Below are positions 24,978-33,860 of a stretch of DNA of 56,708 nucleotides, one piece after another. Position 1 is the first letter of the stretch; each line of letters opens with the position of its first letter. The stretch spans positions 1 through 56,708 of the forward strand of contig JAJQFE010000002.1 of assembly GCA_021201295.1 (NCBI GenBank). The letters run 5' to 3'. The notes below the pieces were generated by a model. That model did no database searches. It saw nothing but the letters and a program-made list of their open reading frames with translations, and was not told where the DNA came from. Origin of the DNA: Tannerellaceae bacterium (GTDB lineage: Bacteria > Bacteroidota > Bacteroidia > Bacteroidales > Tannerellaceae). The position numbers and the translations under genes were made by a program.

Positions 24978-24985
24978 TATCTTTG
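24978..24985 (+). promoter_or_regulatory. -7 promoter element of the RNase H gene
   Basis: TATCTTTG, a perfect TAnnTTTG match, ending six bases before the ATG at 24992. The mRNA is probably leaderless. Confidence 0.6.
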
Positions 24986-24991
24986 CAGGGT

Positions 24992-25630
24992 ATGAAAACC
25001 AAAAGTAAATTTTATGTAGTCTGGAAAGGACTGAACCCGGGCATTTACGACAATTGGTCTAAATGCAAATTACAGGTGGAAGGCCAGGACGGAGCGAAAT
25101 ATAAAGCTTTTCCTACACGTGAGGAAGCTACTATGGCATATGAACAGGGATTTGAAACATACATCAAAAAAAATAAACCTACCCAAAAGAAATTCACGGG
25201 ACAAACGCCATCTGCCACACTTCCTGTCATTCAAGAAAGTATTGCAGTGGATGCTGCTTGCAGTGGGAATCCGGGAGATATGGAATACCGGGGGGTATAT
25301 ACAGCTACAGGACAGGAGATCTTCCATGTAGGACCGTTAAAAAAAGGGACCAACAATGTCGGGGAATTCCTGGCATTAGTCCACGGATTAGCTTTTTTGA
25401 AAAAACAGGGAAGTTCTCTACCCATCTATTCGGATAGCCGGAATGCCATGCTGTGGGTGAAAAAGAAAAAATGTAAAACCCCGCTGGAAAGACTGCCAGA
25501 AAATGAACCGATATTTATTTTGATTGAAAGAGCTGAAAAATGGCTGCAGGAAAATACATATTCTACACCTATCTATAAATGGGAAACCAAGGAGTGGGGA
25601 GAAATCCCGGCTGACTTTGGGCGCAAATAA
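24992..25630 (+). CDS. Ribonuclease H1 with N-terminal hybrid-binding domain
   Basis: 212 residues. Residues 1-50 (FYVVWKGLNPGIYDNWSKCK) are a caulimovirus-viroplasmin/RNase H1 N-terminal domain that binds RNA-DNA hybrids. The catalytic RNase H fold follows, with its carboxylates at AVDAACSGNPG (Asp), NNVGEFLALVHGL (Glu), PIYSDSRNA (Asp) and the late WGEIPADFGRK (Asp). It removes RNA from RNA-DNA hybrids such as R-loops. The start at 24992 is preferred over a TTG nine bases upstream, which overlaps the promoter. It is monocistronic. Confidence 0.92.
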   Translation: MKTKSKFYVVWKGLNPGIYDNWSKCKLQVEGQDGAKYKAFPTREEATMAYEQGFETYIKKNKPTQKKFTGQTPSATLPVIQESIAVDAACSGNPGDMEYRGVYTATGQEIFHVGPLKKGTNNVGEFLALVHGLAFLKKQGSSLPIYSDSRNAMLWVKKKKCKTPLERLPENEPIFILIERAEKWLQENTYSTPIYKWETKEWGEIPADFGRK

Positions 25631-25718
25631 AAAAGTAAATACGAATTTAGTGTAGACAGATTTTTCCTTATGCATAATGCATATCATTGTAAACTTAATG
25701 GAATAAAATTCAGGTATC

Positions 25719-26486
25719 ATGAACTTAGTAAAAATTGTTATCCCAATTTATAAAACCCAGCTGACTCAACTGGAATTATTATCTTTAAAACAGGTATATA
25801 AAATTTTGGGATCTTATCCATTGGTAGTTATTAAACCTGATAAATTAGATCTGAGTTCTTTACAAATAGAATTTTCTCTTTTGACATTCCAATCTTTTAG
25901 CGATACTTATTTTGAAGGAATCAAGGGATATAATCGCTTGATGTTATCAAAAGAATTTTATAAAAGGTTTCTGGATACGGATTATATTCTGATTTATCAA
26001 TTAGATGCCTTTGTTTTCCGGGATGAACTAAAGGAATGGTGCAATAAAGAATATGATTATATAGGAGCCCCCTGGTTAGAAAAACCAATTTATCGTTTTC
26101 CCGGAATTTCTCAGTTTACGTGGTTATCCAAACTATATCATAAACTTCTTCAAAAGCCTTATAAGCAAGCCTTATATAATAAAATAGGGAATGGTGGCTT
26201 TTCGCTTCGCAGAGTAAAAAGCCATTATGACATAACACACTCTTTACAGGAAAAAATAAAATATTATTTATCACATCCAAATAACCATTTTTATAATGAA
26301 GATATTTTCTGGGCTACTGAGCCCATTAACTTTCATTATCCACCTTTGATGGAAGCAATTCATTTTGCTTTTGACAAATATCCAGCCTACTGCTATCAAT
26401 TGATTAATCAGCAGTTACCTTTTGGTTGTCATTCCTGGTATAAAAGAAAAATGAAAGCATTCTGGAAACCGATCATTCAATTTTAA
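25719..26486 (+). CDS. DUF5672 glycosyltransferase-like protein
   Basis: 255 residues. The family features are the N-terminal KIVIPIYK strand, YILIYQLDAFVFRDEL (a DxD-like region), YDYIGAPWLEK, GNGGFSLRR and YNEDIFWA. DUF5672 proteins are linked to surface polysaccharide or LPS gene clusters and are thought to be glycosyltransferases. The gene is richer in A+T than its neighbours and uses TTA and AAA codons heavily, which may reflect transfer. It is convergent with an operon holding a GT9 enzyme and a WaaP/InaA-like kinase and overlaps that operon's last gene by four bases, which supports a role in LPS-core assembly. Confidence 0.75.
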   Translation: MNLVKIVIPIYKTQLTQLELLSLKQVYKILGSYPLVVIKPDKLDLSSLQIEFSLLTFQSFSDTYFEGIKGYNRLMLSKEFYKRFLDTDYILIYQLDAFVFRDELKEWCNKEYDYIGAPWLEKPIYRFPGISQFTWLSKLYHKLLQKPYKQALYNKIGNGGFSLRRVKSHYDITHSLQEKIKYYLSHPNNHFYNEDIFWATEPINFHYPPLMEAIHFAFDKYPAYCYQLINQQLPFGCHSWYKRKMKAFWKPIIQF

Positions 26487-27415
26487 TCTTTACTTTCCGG
26501 ATGTAGAACCTGCCGGAAATCATACATTTTTATATAACGATTATACAAAGCATAATTTTTTTGTGTAAAATGCGCTCTTGCTTTCTGAGTGAGCCAGAAA
26601 AAAGAGCTCATTTGACGATAATATAAATATCGAAATCGCGGCTGGGTGAACCAACTATGGTTTTCTCTTTTCCATTGTTTATACGCCAAACGAAAAGCAT
26701 ATTGTCTAAAGTAATTATCACTATATTGTGTTGTACAGATCACAAATTTTTTCACGTCAAATTTTCTGAACCGGGCATAGTGTGAGCTTATTTCATTGAG
26801 CGCCTCTCTGGAAGTAGATAAGCGAGCAAAATTCTTGTATGCAGTTTGAAAAGAAACCCGCTGAAACTTCATACGATTTACATCTACTAAAGAAAAAATA
26901 AAATCTTTGTTTTGTTCCTTTACTAAAATATTACCAGGCGAATAATCTATGTGCATTATTTCCATTTCATGCATTTTAGCCGTATACTCTGCAAATGCTT
27001 TTCTGAATAACTGATACTGAGGAGAATTCTCTGCAACATATTCCCGGACAGTCTCCATATCTTTTTCATACATAGAGATATAATAACTTTCCGATAACAG
27101 GCCACCTGCATATTTCTCAATATATCCTATGGGTTGGGCAGTCCGCAAACCTTTTTCCAAAATTTTAAGAGAATATTCATATGATCTGCAAGCTTTTGAT
27201 TTTCTTACAAATGAATAGGCAATCCGGTTAATCCAGAATAGTACTTTAAAACGTTTTACTACCAGTTCAAGACCATCTACTGTATATAATTTTAATATAT
27301 TACGTCCTTCATAAATCACTTTTCCTTCAGTAACAAATCTATCCGGAAGGGTAGACAAAAAATCTGTTATAAAAAGATAGGAAGGATGAATTTTTACATG
27401 CGTATAACTTCTCAT
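26483..27415 (-). CDS. Lipopolysaccharide kinase, InaA/WaaP-like family
   Basis: 310 residues with an atypical protein-kinase fold. The invariant lysine lies in LELVVKRFK, the catalytic loop is HIDYSPGNILV near residue 158, and the metal-binding Asp is in SLVDVNRMKF. Relatives phosphorylate Kdo or heptose of the LPS inner core in the cytosol. Its start overlaps the GT9 stop by four bases, so it is coupled to that gene. The C-terminal third is rich in aromatic and basic residues. The exact sugar substrate is not predictable. Confidence 0.83.
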   Translation of the reverse strand: MRSYTHVKIHPSYLFITDFLSTLPDRFVTEGKVIYEGRNILKLYTVDGLELVVKRFKVLFWINRIAYSFVRKSKACRSYEYSLKILEKGLRTAQPIGYIEKYAGGLLSESYYISMYEKDMETVREYVAENSPQYQLFRKAFAEYTAKMHEMEIMHIDYSPGNILVKEQNKDFIFSLVDVNRMKFQRVSFQTAYKNFARLSTSREALNEISSHYARFRKFDVKKFVICTTQYSDNYFRQYAFRLAYKQWKRENHSWFTQPRFRYLYYRQMSSFFWLTQKARAHFTQKNYALYNRYIKMYDFRQVLHPESKD

Positions 27416-28443
27416 TTTAGTTTCAGACCTACTGCATTGATTATTTCACCAGGGGACAACAAAGCCATACATGCCCAATCTCCCCGCCAGCATTTTTTCT
27501 GACCGAAAGCAGAGCAGGGGCGGCAGGAAAGATCTAACTGAACTACATCTTCCGGGCGCTGTTTATATCCGTAAAAACCCGCATATGGATGAGTAGCTCC
27601 CCATATAGAGATCACCCGGGTTCCTACTAAGGATGCAAAGTGCATGTTGGCAGAATCCATACTGATCAATACATCCAGTTTACTAATCAGCTTTAATTCA
27701 TCATCCAAAGAATAACAGCCTGCCAGACTCCTGACATTTGGATATTCAGCAGCCCATTGTTCCAATAAGTTCCTCTCTAAAATACCTCCTCCTAACAAAA
27801 ATATCTGCAAATCTTTTCTTGCGGAAAGTGCTTCTACCACTTGTTTCATTTTCTCTACCGGATAAATCTTGCCCTGATGTTTAGCAAAAGGAGCAATTCC
27901 AACCTTTTTTATATCTTTTTCCAATCCATATAGCTCCGGAAAAGATAGTTTGACGGGATCATTAAAAAATAAAGAAATAAAAGATTCCTTATACTTTAAT
28001 CCTGATTTTTTAAAGACGTCTGCGTACCGGTCAATCACCGGAATAAGAGGTTCCAACACTTTATTTTTTTTCCGGGTCAGCAGTTTTCGTGCTTTTCTTG
28101 CCTTATCCAGCACAAATATTTTCTTACCTCTTAAACGAAAGAATGTACAGATTAACCGGGTGCGGAGTACATTATGTAAATCCAATATAAAATCAAAAGA
28201 ATGTCCGGAAGAAAAAGAAACAGCAAACCGGACTAATCCTGTGAGGTTTTTTTCTTTCCCTTTTATATCCATACCACAGAGTTCCACATTGGCTGGTTTA
28301 TTAATAAATAAAGGAAGAAGGAAGGTCTGGGTCAGAACCGTGAAAGAGACTTCCGGATTGGATAATGCAGCCGAATAAATCACCGGAATTGTCATAGCAA
28401 CATCTCCGATAGCCGATAGCCGGATGACGAGTACCCGGGTCAT
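27412..28443 (-). CDS. Glycosyltransferase family 9 (heptosyltransferase-like)
   Basis: 343 residues with a GT-B fold. The N terminus (VLVIRLSAIGDVAMTIPVIY) is the classic GT9 acceptor-side motif. The donor-side segments include GIAPFAKHQGKIYPVEKM, LIGG-like FLLGGGILE, LISMDSANMHFASLVGT and SIWGATHP. GT9 enzymes add heptose or related sugars to the LPS inner core from ADP-activated donors. It lies second in a DUF4254-GT9-kinase operon and shares one base with DUF4254. Confidence 0.9.
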   Translation of the reverse strand: MTRVLVIRLSAIGDVAMTIPVIYSAALSNPEVSFTVLTQTFLLPLFINKPANVELCGMDIKGKEKNLTGLVRFAVSFSSGHSFDFILDLHNVLRTRLICTFFRLRGKKIFVLDKARKARKLLTRKKNKVLEPLIPVIDRYADVFKKSGLKYKESFISLFFNDPVKLSFPELYGLEKDIKKVGIAPFAKHQGKIYPVEKMKQVVEALSARKDLQIFLLGGGILERNLLEQWAAEYPNVRSLAGCYSLDDELKLISKLDVLISMDSANMHFASLVGTRVISIWGATHPYAGFYGYKQRPEDVVQLDLSCRPCSAFGQKKCWRGDWACMALLSPGEIINAVGLKLK

Positions 28444-29048
28444 TATTTTTTACCGTATAATACCGGGTTTAAAGACGGATCATTATACATCTTCATCTGT
28501 TTATACACTTTCATGTATTTATTTCCAACCTTAATATCTTCTAACAGCTGATCCAGTGCTGTAGAAAGATCTTTTCGTTGTTCTGACAGAACAGACAGTT
28601 TCTGTTTACAGGTTACTACGTGTAACTCTGAAGCATCTGTACGGGCAGCTTCCTGTTCCATGTGATATAATTTTAATACAAGAATAGATAAGCGGTCTAC
28701 TGCCCATGCCGGACTTTCCGTATTAATAGTGGCATGTTCCCTGACCACAACGTCTTTATAAGTATCCAGAAAGTAACTGTCTATCAGTTCCACCAGGTCT
28801 GTCCGTTCCTGGTTAGATTTATCAATGCGCCTTTTGGTGGCAAGCGCCTGTTCCGGTTCGATGGCAGGATCCCGGATGATATCTTCCAGATGCCATTGAA
28901 CTGCATCGATCCAGTTTTTAAGATATAAATAGTGTTCAATACTTTTTTCTTTATAAGGGTTACGGATCGGAGCATCTACATGATCTGTCACATGGTAATC
29001 TCCCGTTGCCTGCTCAAATATGTTTACGCTTAGCTCGCTGAATGTCAT
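28443..29048 (-). CDS. DUF4254 protein
   Basis: 201 residues, mainly helical, with no signal peptide or membrane segment. Recognisable family segments are IRNPYKEKSIEHYLYLKNWI, ARDPA-type IIRDPAIEPEQALATKRRID and HATINTESPAWAVDRLSIL. The family has no known biochemical role, but it regularly lies next to GT9 heptosyltransferase genes in Bacteroidota, as here, where its stop and the GT9 start share a base. That points to LPS-core assembly or its regulation, by context only. It is the first gene of the operon and has its own promoter. Confidence 0.85.
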   Translation of the reverse strand: MTFSELSVNIFEQATGDYHVTDHVDAPIRNPYKEKSIEHYLYLKNWIDAVQWHLEDIIRDPAIEPEQALATKRRIDKSNQERTDLVELIDSYFLDTYKDVVVREHATINTESPAWAVDRLSILVLKLYHMEQEAARTDASELHVVTCKQKLSVLSEQRKDLSTALDQLLEDIKVGNKYMKVYKQMKMYNDPSLNPVLYGKK

Positions 29049-29078
29049 AGTTTTTATTTACTTTCTGAATAATAATTA

Positions 29079-29086
29079 CAAAGGTA
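29079..29086 (-). promoter_or_regulatory. -7 promoter element of the DUF4254-GT9-kinase operon
   Basis: CAAAGGTA on the plus strand reads TACCTTTG on the minus strand, 31 bases before the DUF4254 ATG. Confidence 0.55.
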
Positions 29087-29189
29087 GAAAATCTTTTTAC
29101 ACTATCAGTCATCTTGTCTGGCTCACTCTTCGGAATAGTTATTTTTCTTTTCCCGGAGACAGGAAGAGTTTATAATTCATCCTATATAC

Positions 29190-29197
29190 TATCTTTG
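29190..29197 (+). promoter_or_regulatory. -7 promoter element of the pdxB pseudogene
   Basis: TATCTTTG, a perfect TAnnTTTG match, 19 bases before the ATG at 29216. The promoter looks intact although the gene is broken, so the decay is probably recent. Confidence 0.6.
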
Positions 29198-29215
29198 TAA
29201 TCCAAATAGAATGAA

Positions 29216-30323
29216 ATGAAAATAATTGCAGATCGTACGATTCCTTATCTGAAAGGAATTGTGGAATCTTTTGCTGATATACAGTATCTTTCTTCTGATC
29301 AGTTCACTCCTGACCAGATCCAGGAGGCTGACATTCTGATCGTTCGTAGTATTGACAAATGTACGAAAGAATTGCTGGAAGGCAGCCGAGTAAAACTTAT
29401 TACAAGTGCTACGATCGGTTTTGACCATATAGATACGGATTATTGTGAATCTCATGGAATCCTTTAGAAAAATGCTCCCGGATGTAATGCTGCTTCTGTA
29501 GGCCAATACATAGGGAGTTGCCTGGCCTGGCTTAGTCTGAAAACTCAGACACCGCTTTCCGGTAAAACCATAGGGATTATTGGTGCCGGTCATGTGGGGA
29601 CAGAGGTGGCTAAGGTGTGCCACACTTTAGGAATGCAGGTACTTTTACATGATCCGCCCAGAGCCCGGAAAGAGGGAGAGGAGAACTTTGTTACTTTAGA
29701 TACCATTACCGGAACAGCGGATATCATTAGTTTACATACTCCTCTTTCTAAAGCAGGAGAGTTTGCCACTTTTCATCTGGCAGACCAGGCTTTTTTGAGC
29801 GACTACAAAAAAGCCCTGGTTCATTAATGCGGCCAGGGGAAGTGTACATGATACCGATGCTCTTTTATACGCTAAAAAAACCGGAAAGATCAGTGAGCTG
29901 ATCCTGGATTGTTGGGAAAATGAACCGATGATTCATCCGGAACTTTTGCAACTGAGTTCCATAGCCACTCCTCATATTGCCAGTTTTTCTGCAGACGGAA
30001 AGGCCAATGCCACTCGTATGTGCCTGGAACATATTGAAGAATTTTATGGGAGGTGTCTTCCTGGCATACAGCAGATTTCTCTTCCTCCGCCGGCAGATGC
30101 AATCATAAATCTGAATAAATTTGAGCAATACCGGATTGAGCATGCGCTTTTACAAACATTTGATCCTGTCTCTGTGGACCGGCAATTAAGAAAATATCCG
30201 GAAAAATTTGAATGGTTCAGGGCACATTATGCTCACCCCAGAGAATATAAAGCCTATTCCATCCTGAATGGAACACCTGAAGAAAACTGTAAATCAAAAG
30301 AATTGGGATTCTCTGTTTTATGA
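29216..30323 (+). pseudogene. pdxB: 4-phosphoerythronate dehydrogenase, broken by a stop and a frameshift
   Basis: Once the lesions are bridged, the reading gives a full-length PdxB (about 368 codons). It has the N-terminal MKIIADRTIPYLKGIVESFA, the NAD-binding IGIIGAGHVGTEVAKV, the catalytic-region INAARGS and WENEPMIHPEL, and the C-terminal dimerisation domain. The enzyme oxidises 4-phosphoerythronate in pyridoxal phosphate synthesis. Lesion 1 is TAG at 29465-29467, where the family has Trp before NAPGCN (TGG to TAG). Lesion 2 is one extra A in the A6 run at 29807-29812, after which the frame moves. With two independent lesions the gene is probably dead, unless it is read through and slips. 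Confidence 0.9.
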
Positions 30324-31538
30324 ACAACGGAGTGTATGACCTAATCTTAAAATGGTAGTCTTACTGATACCGTTTAGTTCACATAATTTATTAACTGTAG
30401 TGCCATATTTCCGGGCAATCGCTCCTAAAGTATCGCCGGATTTTACCCGGTGATAAACAGGTTCCTGTCCGTCTCCTTCCGTAGACTGAGACTGGGCGGT
30501 AGAAACAGTAGTTGTTTTTGCTGCTACCTGTTGCAGACCCTGATTTTTATTATTTTCCGGTGTCGGAGCTTCTTTCACTTCTACCTCTGTTCCAGCCGTA
30601 CAACGCAAAGATTGTCCTACCCGCAGGATAGAAGTACTTTTTATTCCGTTCAAACGGCATAACTCATTTACTGTAGTGCCATATTTCCGGGCAATCGCTC
30701 CTAAAGTATCGCCGGATTTTACCCGGTGGTAGACCATTTTTGAGTCTGAAGAAGTATAAATATTACTGTTACGTCCGTTGACTTTGATATTTTTAAAAAC
30801 ATAGAGATCTTTATGAGGTACTCCATGTTCAAAATCAATAATCTCAGCCGGATCAATCGCCTGTCCCAGGAAACGAGTCTCAAAATGCAAGTGGGAACTG
30901 GTAGAACGGCCGGTATTCCCTCCCAGGCCGATTGAATCTCCTGCCCGAACGATATCATTTACATTTACGATAAACTTAGACAAGTGCCCATATACGGTTT
31001 CCAGTCCATTCGGATGGCGGATCACCAGATAATAGCCGTATCCTGCCCGTTCATAACTGCGAATCCGTACTTTACCGTCAAAAGCAGCACGGATCGTATC
31101 TCCCGTATAGACTTTCAGGTCAATTCCTCTATGCATCCGGCGTCTGCGCGGTCCATATTTAGAAGTGACTTTTACCTCTCCATCAATAGGAATGACAAAG
31201 CTGGAGCAGTCAATTTCGTACGAATCAGGAAAATTAATTTTAGTAGTCTGGAAAGGATTGACATACCGGTTATCCCAGTTTGAGGCATATAATTCATCTG
31301 CGGGGAACATCAGACTTTCTCTTTCTAATACCTCTTTCATTCCGGCTTCATCAATTGTTGCCAGTTCGTTCAGGATACTTTCTTTACCATTTACCCGGTC
31401 TGCCATCAGTTCGCTTATCCGCTCATCTACTAATTGCTGAGCCTGGATCTGGACTTCTTTCTTTTCCGGTTCTTCTGCCTGTAAAGTCATCGTTAACAAA
31501 GCAGAACAACCTACTATAAATAGTGTTCTTATACTCAT
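30318..31538 (-). CDS. M23-family peptidoglycan endopeptidase with two LysM domains
   Basis: About 406 residues starting at MSIRTLFIVGCSALLTMTLQ, a signal peptide. The N-terminal half carries the LytM/M23 zinc-peptidase domain with HRGIDLKVYTGD (zinc His and Asp), YGHLSKF and SSHLHFETR. Two LysM peptidoglycan-binding modules follow, each beginning YHRVKSGDTLGAIARKYGTT. An in-frame start 22 codons further upstream would spoil the signal peptide. It probably cleaves peptide cross-links in the cell wall. It is convergent with pdxB and overlaps its end by six bases. The LysM coding units are almost identical in DNA (see the repeats). Confidence 0.9.
   Translation of the reverse strand: MSIRTLFIVGCSALLTMTLQAEEPEKKEVQIQAQQLVDERISELMADRVNGKESILNELATIDEAGMKEVLERESLMFPADELYASNWDNRYVNPFQTTKINFPDSYEIDCSSFVIPIDGEVKVTSKYGPRRRRMHRGIDLKVYTGDTIRAAFDGKVRIRSYERAGYGYYLVIRHPNGLETVYGHLSKFIVNVNDIVRAGDSIGLGGNTGRSTSSHLHFETRFLGQAIDPAEIIDFEHGVPHKDLYVFKNIKVNGRNSNIYTSSDSKMVYHRVKSGDTLGAIARKYGTTVNELCRLNGIKSTSILRVGQSLRCTAGTEVEVKEAPTPENNKNQGLQQVAAKTTTVSTAQSQSTEGDGQEPVYHRVKSGDTLGAIARKYGTTVNKLCELNGISKTTILRLGHTLRCS
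30394..30452 (-). repeat. 59-bp direct repeat, copy 1, in the second LysM unit
   Basis: The 59 bases from ACTGTAGTGCCATATTTCCG to ACCCGGTG are identical to 30670-30728. They encode most of the SGDTLGAIARKYGTTVN part of LysM. Identity at silent sites points to a recent duplication or gene conversion. Confidence 0.85.
30670..30728 (-). repeat. 59-bp direct repeat, copy 2, in the first LysM unit
   Basis: Identical to 30394-30452, at 276 bases spacing, a multiple of three. Recombination between the copies would therefore delete one LysM unit without a frameshift. Confidence 0.85.
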
Positions 31539-31752
31539 TACAAAATAGTAGTTCAGTTTGAATTGAAAGCTCATTAACAGAAAAAGAGAAACATATTTCT
31601 GCAAGTTAAGCTAAACAAATTTCGTAAATTCCGGAAAAACACACAAGTTATCGCCAGACTAATTTTTTATAACATATGTAACAAAAAATCAAATAACAAA
31701 CCCAAACAACTAATATTCAAAATATTACCCAATAAACATGTTATAAAACATA

Positions 31753-33849
31753 TTAACTAATTAACCCCCAATTAACCTTTCTTGTGAACAACATGCGCAA
31801 CCTTTCGTTCAGGATCCGATACCTTTCGGACAATAATTCCGGATCTTCGTCCAGAATCTGCATAGCTATATCCCGGGCAAACTGGAGAATTTGCCCATCT
31901 GTTCCCAGGTTAGCAATTTTCAGATCAATTCCTATCCCACTTTGCTGGGTACCTTCCAGATCACCATGTCCGCGAAGCTTTAGATCAGCTTCTGCAATCT
32001 CAAATCCATTATTACTATTTACCATAATTTCCAGACGCTTCCGGGTTTCATTACTCAGTTTATAGGAAGAGACTAAAATACAGTAAGACTGTTTGGCTCC
32101 CCGACCTACCCGGCCTCTCAACTGATGGAGTTGGGACAATCCAAACCGTTCGGCACTTTCAATAACCATCACGGAAGCATTCGGCACATTTACGCCTACT
32201 TCAATTACCGTAGTAGCCATGAGAATCTGCGCTTTTCCGGAAATAAATTTCTGCATTTCGGATTCTTTATCTGCGGCTTTCATCTTTCCATGCACCATGC
32301 AGACCGTATATTCCGGAAATACCTCTTTAAAGGTTTCAAATCCATCTTCCAGGTTTTTATAATCCAGTTTTTCGCTGCCTTCTATTAATGGATAGACTAC
32401 ATATACCTGTCTTCCCAGTTCAATCTCTTTCCGGAGAAAATCATAGAGCTGTGCTTTTTTAGTATCATAGCGGTGTAGCGTCTGGATAGGTTTACGCCCG
32501 GGAGGAAGTTCATCGATCACGGAAACATCCAGATCTCCGTAGAGTGTCATAGCCAGGGTACGGGGAATAGGAGTTGCGGTCATCACTAACACATGAGGTA
32601 TCCATTTATTTTTTGTCCACAACCGGGAACGCTGTTCCACCCCAAAACGGTGTTGTTCATCAATGATGGCCAGTCCTAAGGAAGAAAAAACGACCGATTC
32701 TTCAATCAGCGCATGGGTTCCGATAACAATCCGGATTTCTCCACTGGCAATTTGCGGAAGGATCTGGTTCCGGTCTTTCTTTTTAGTAGAGCCTGTCAAT
32801 AAAGCTACTTTGATATCCATATCCTTTAGAAAGTCCATGATAGTAGCATAATGCTGATTAGCCAGAATTTCCGTCGGAGCCATCATACAGGCCTGACAAT
32901 GATTATCTACGGCTAATAGCATAGCCAGCAGACCTACCAAGGTTTTTCCACTTCCGACATCTCCCTGCAACAGCCGGTTCATTTGCCGTCCGCTTCCCAT
33001 ATCTACACGGATTTCCCGTACTACCCGTTTCTGCGCATTGGTCAGTTCAAAGGGGAGATACTTTTTATAGAATTCATTGAAATAATCCCCTACCTGGGGA
33101 AAAACAATTCCTTTTAGTTTCAATTTACGTGTAGTCGCTGTCCGCAGGATATTCAATTGTATATAAAACAGTTCATCAAATTTTAATCTTACCTGTGCCT
33201 GTTTAAGCTTTTCTGCAGATTCCGGGAAATGGATATTACGAATAGCTTCTGTCAGAGAGACCATCCGGGTACGTGCCAGTATATCCGGAGAAAGGGTTTC
33301 CGGGACCTGCCAGTTCAAACTGCTTAATAAAGTGTATTGCAAGTTCTGGATTGCTTTTGAATTCAGAAAAGATTTCTTCATCTTTTCCGTAGTATTATAA
33401 AAAGGGGTTAAACCACCCGCCACCTGGTCTGCATTTTCTACCGGATCTATATCCGGATGGGCTATATTATAAAAATTACCGAATTCAGTTGGTTTACCAA
33501 ATATGATATACTCTTTGCCGATCTGGTATTTATCTTTGATATAAGCGATACCTTTAAACCATACCAGATCCATCGTTCCCGTTCCATCTGTAAAACGGGC
33601 AATCAACCGTCTGGTTCTTCCTTCTCCCACGGTTTCGAAAGAAAGAATACGTCCTTTTAACTGGATATAGGGCATATTTCCACGGATCTCCACTATTTTA
33701 TAAAACCGGCTCCTGTCCACATATTTATAAGGGAAGTAGAACAGCAAATCCTCATAGGAAGAAATACCGGCCTCTTGCCGCAATATTTCCGCCTTTTTAG
33801 GACCTACTCCCAGCAGATACGTAATAGAACGATTATGAAGATCAAGCAT
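31753..33849 (-). CDS. recG: ATP-dependent DNA helicase RecG
   Basis: 698 residues. The N-terminal wedge domain with an OB fold (residues ~60-190) is followed by the superfamily 2 helicase core: LLQGDVGSGKTLVGLLAML (motif I), MAPTEILANQHY (Ia), LAIIDEQHRFG (DEQH box), VMTATPIPRTLA (III), and HQLRGRVGRGAKQSY (VI). RecG remodels stalled forks and recombination intermediates in the cytosol. It is the last gene of the five-gene operon S8 protease-xseA-xseB-ispD-recG, 11 bases after ispD. Confidence 0.96.
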   Translation of the reverse strand: MLDLHNRSITYLLGVGPKKAEILRQEAGISSYEDLLFYFPYKYVDRSRFYKIVEIRGNMPYIQLKGRILSFETVGEGRTRRLIARFTDGTGTMDLVWFKGIAYIKDKYQIGKEYIIFGKPTEFGNFYNIAHPDIDPVENADQVAGGLTPFYNTTEKMKKSFLNSKAIQNLQYTLLSSLNWQVPETLSPDILARTRMVSLTEAIRNIHFPESAEKLKQAQVRLKFDELFYIQLNILRTATTRKLKLKGIVFPQVGDYFNEFYKKYLPFELTNAQKRVVREIRVDMGSGRQMNRLLQGDVGSGKTLVGLLAMLLAVDNHCQACMMAPTEILANQHYATIMDFLKDMDIKVALLTGSTKKKDRNQILPQIASGEIRIVIGTHALIEESVVFSSLGLAIIDEQHRFGVEQRSRLWTKNKWIPHVLVMTATPIPRTLAMTLYGDLDVSVIDELPPGRKPIQTLHRYDTKKAQLYDFLRKEIELGRQVYVVYPLIEGSEKLDYKNLEDGFETFKEVFPEYTVCMVHGKMKAADKESEMQKFISGKAQILMATTVIEVGVNVPNASVMVIESAERFGLSQLHQLRGRVGRGAKQSYCILVSSYKLSNETRKRLEIMVNSNNGFEIAEADLKLRGHGDLEGTQQSGIGIDLKIANLGTDGQILQFARDIAMQILDEDPELLSERYRILNERLRMLFTRKVNWGLIS

Positions 33850-33860
33850 TTTCCGGAAAC

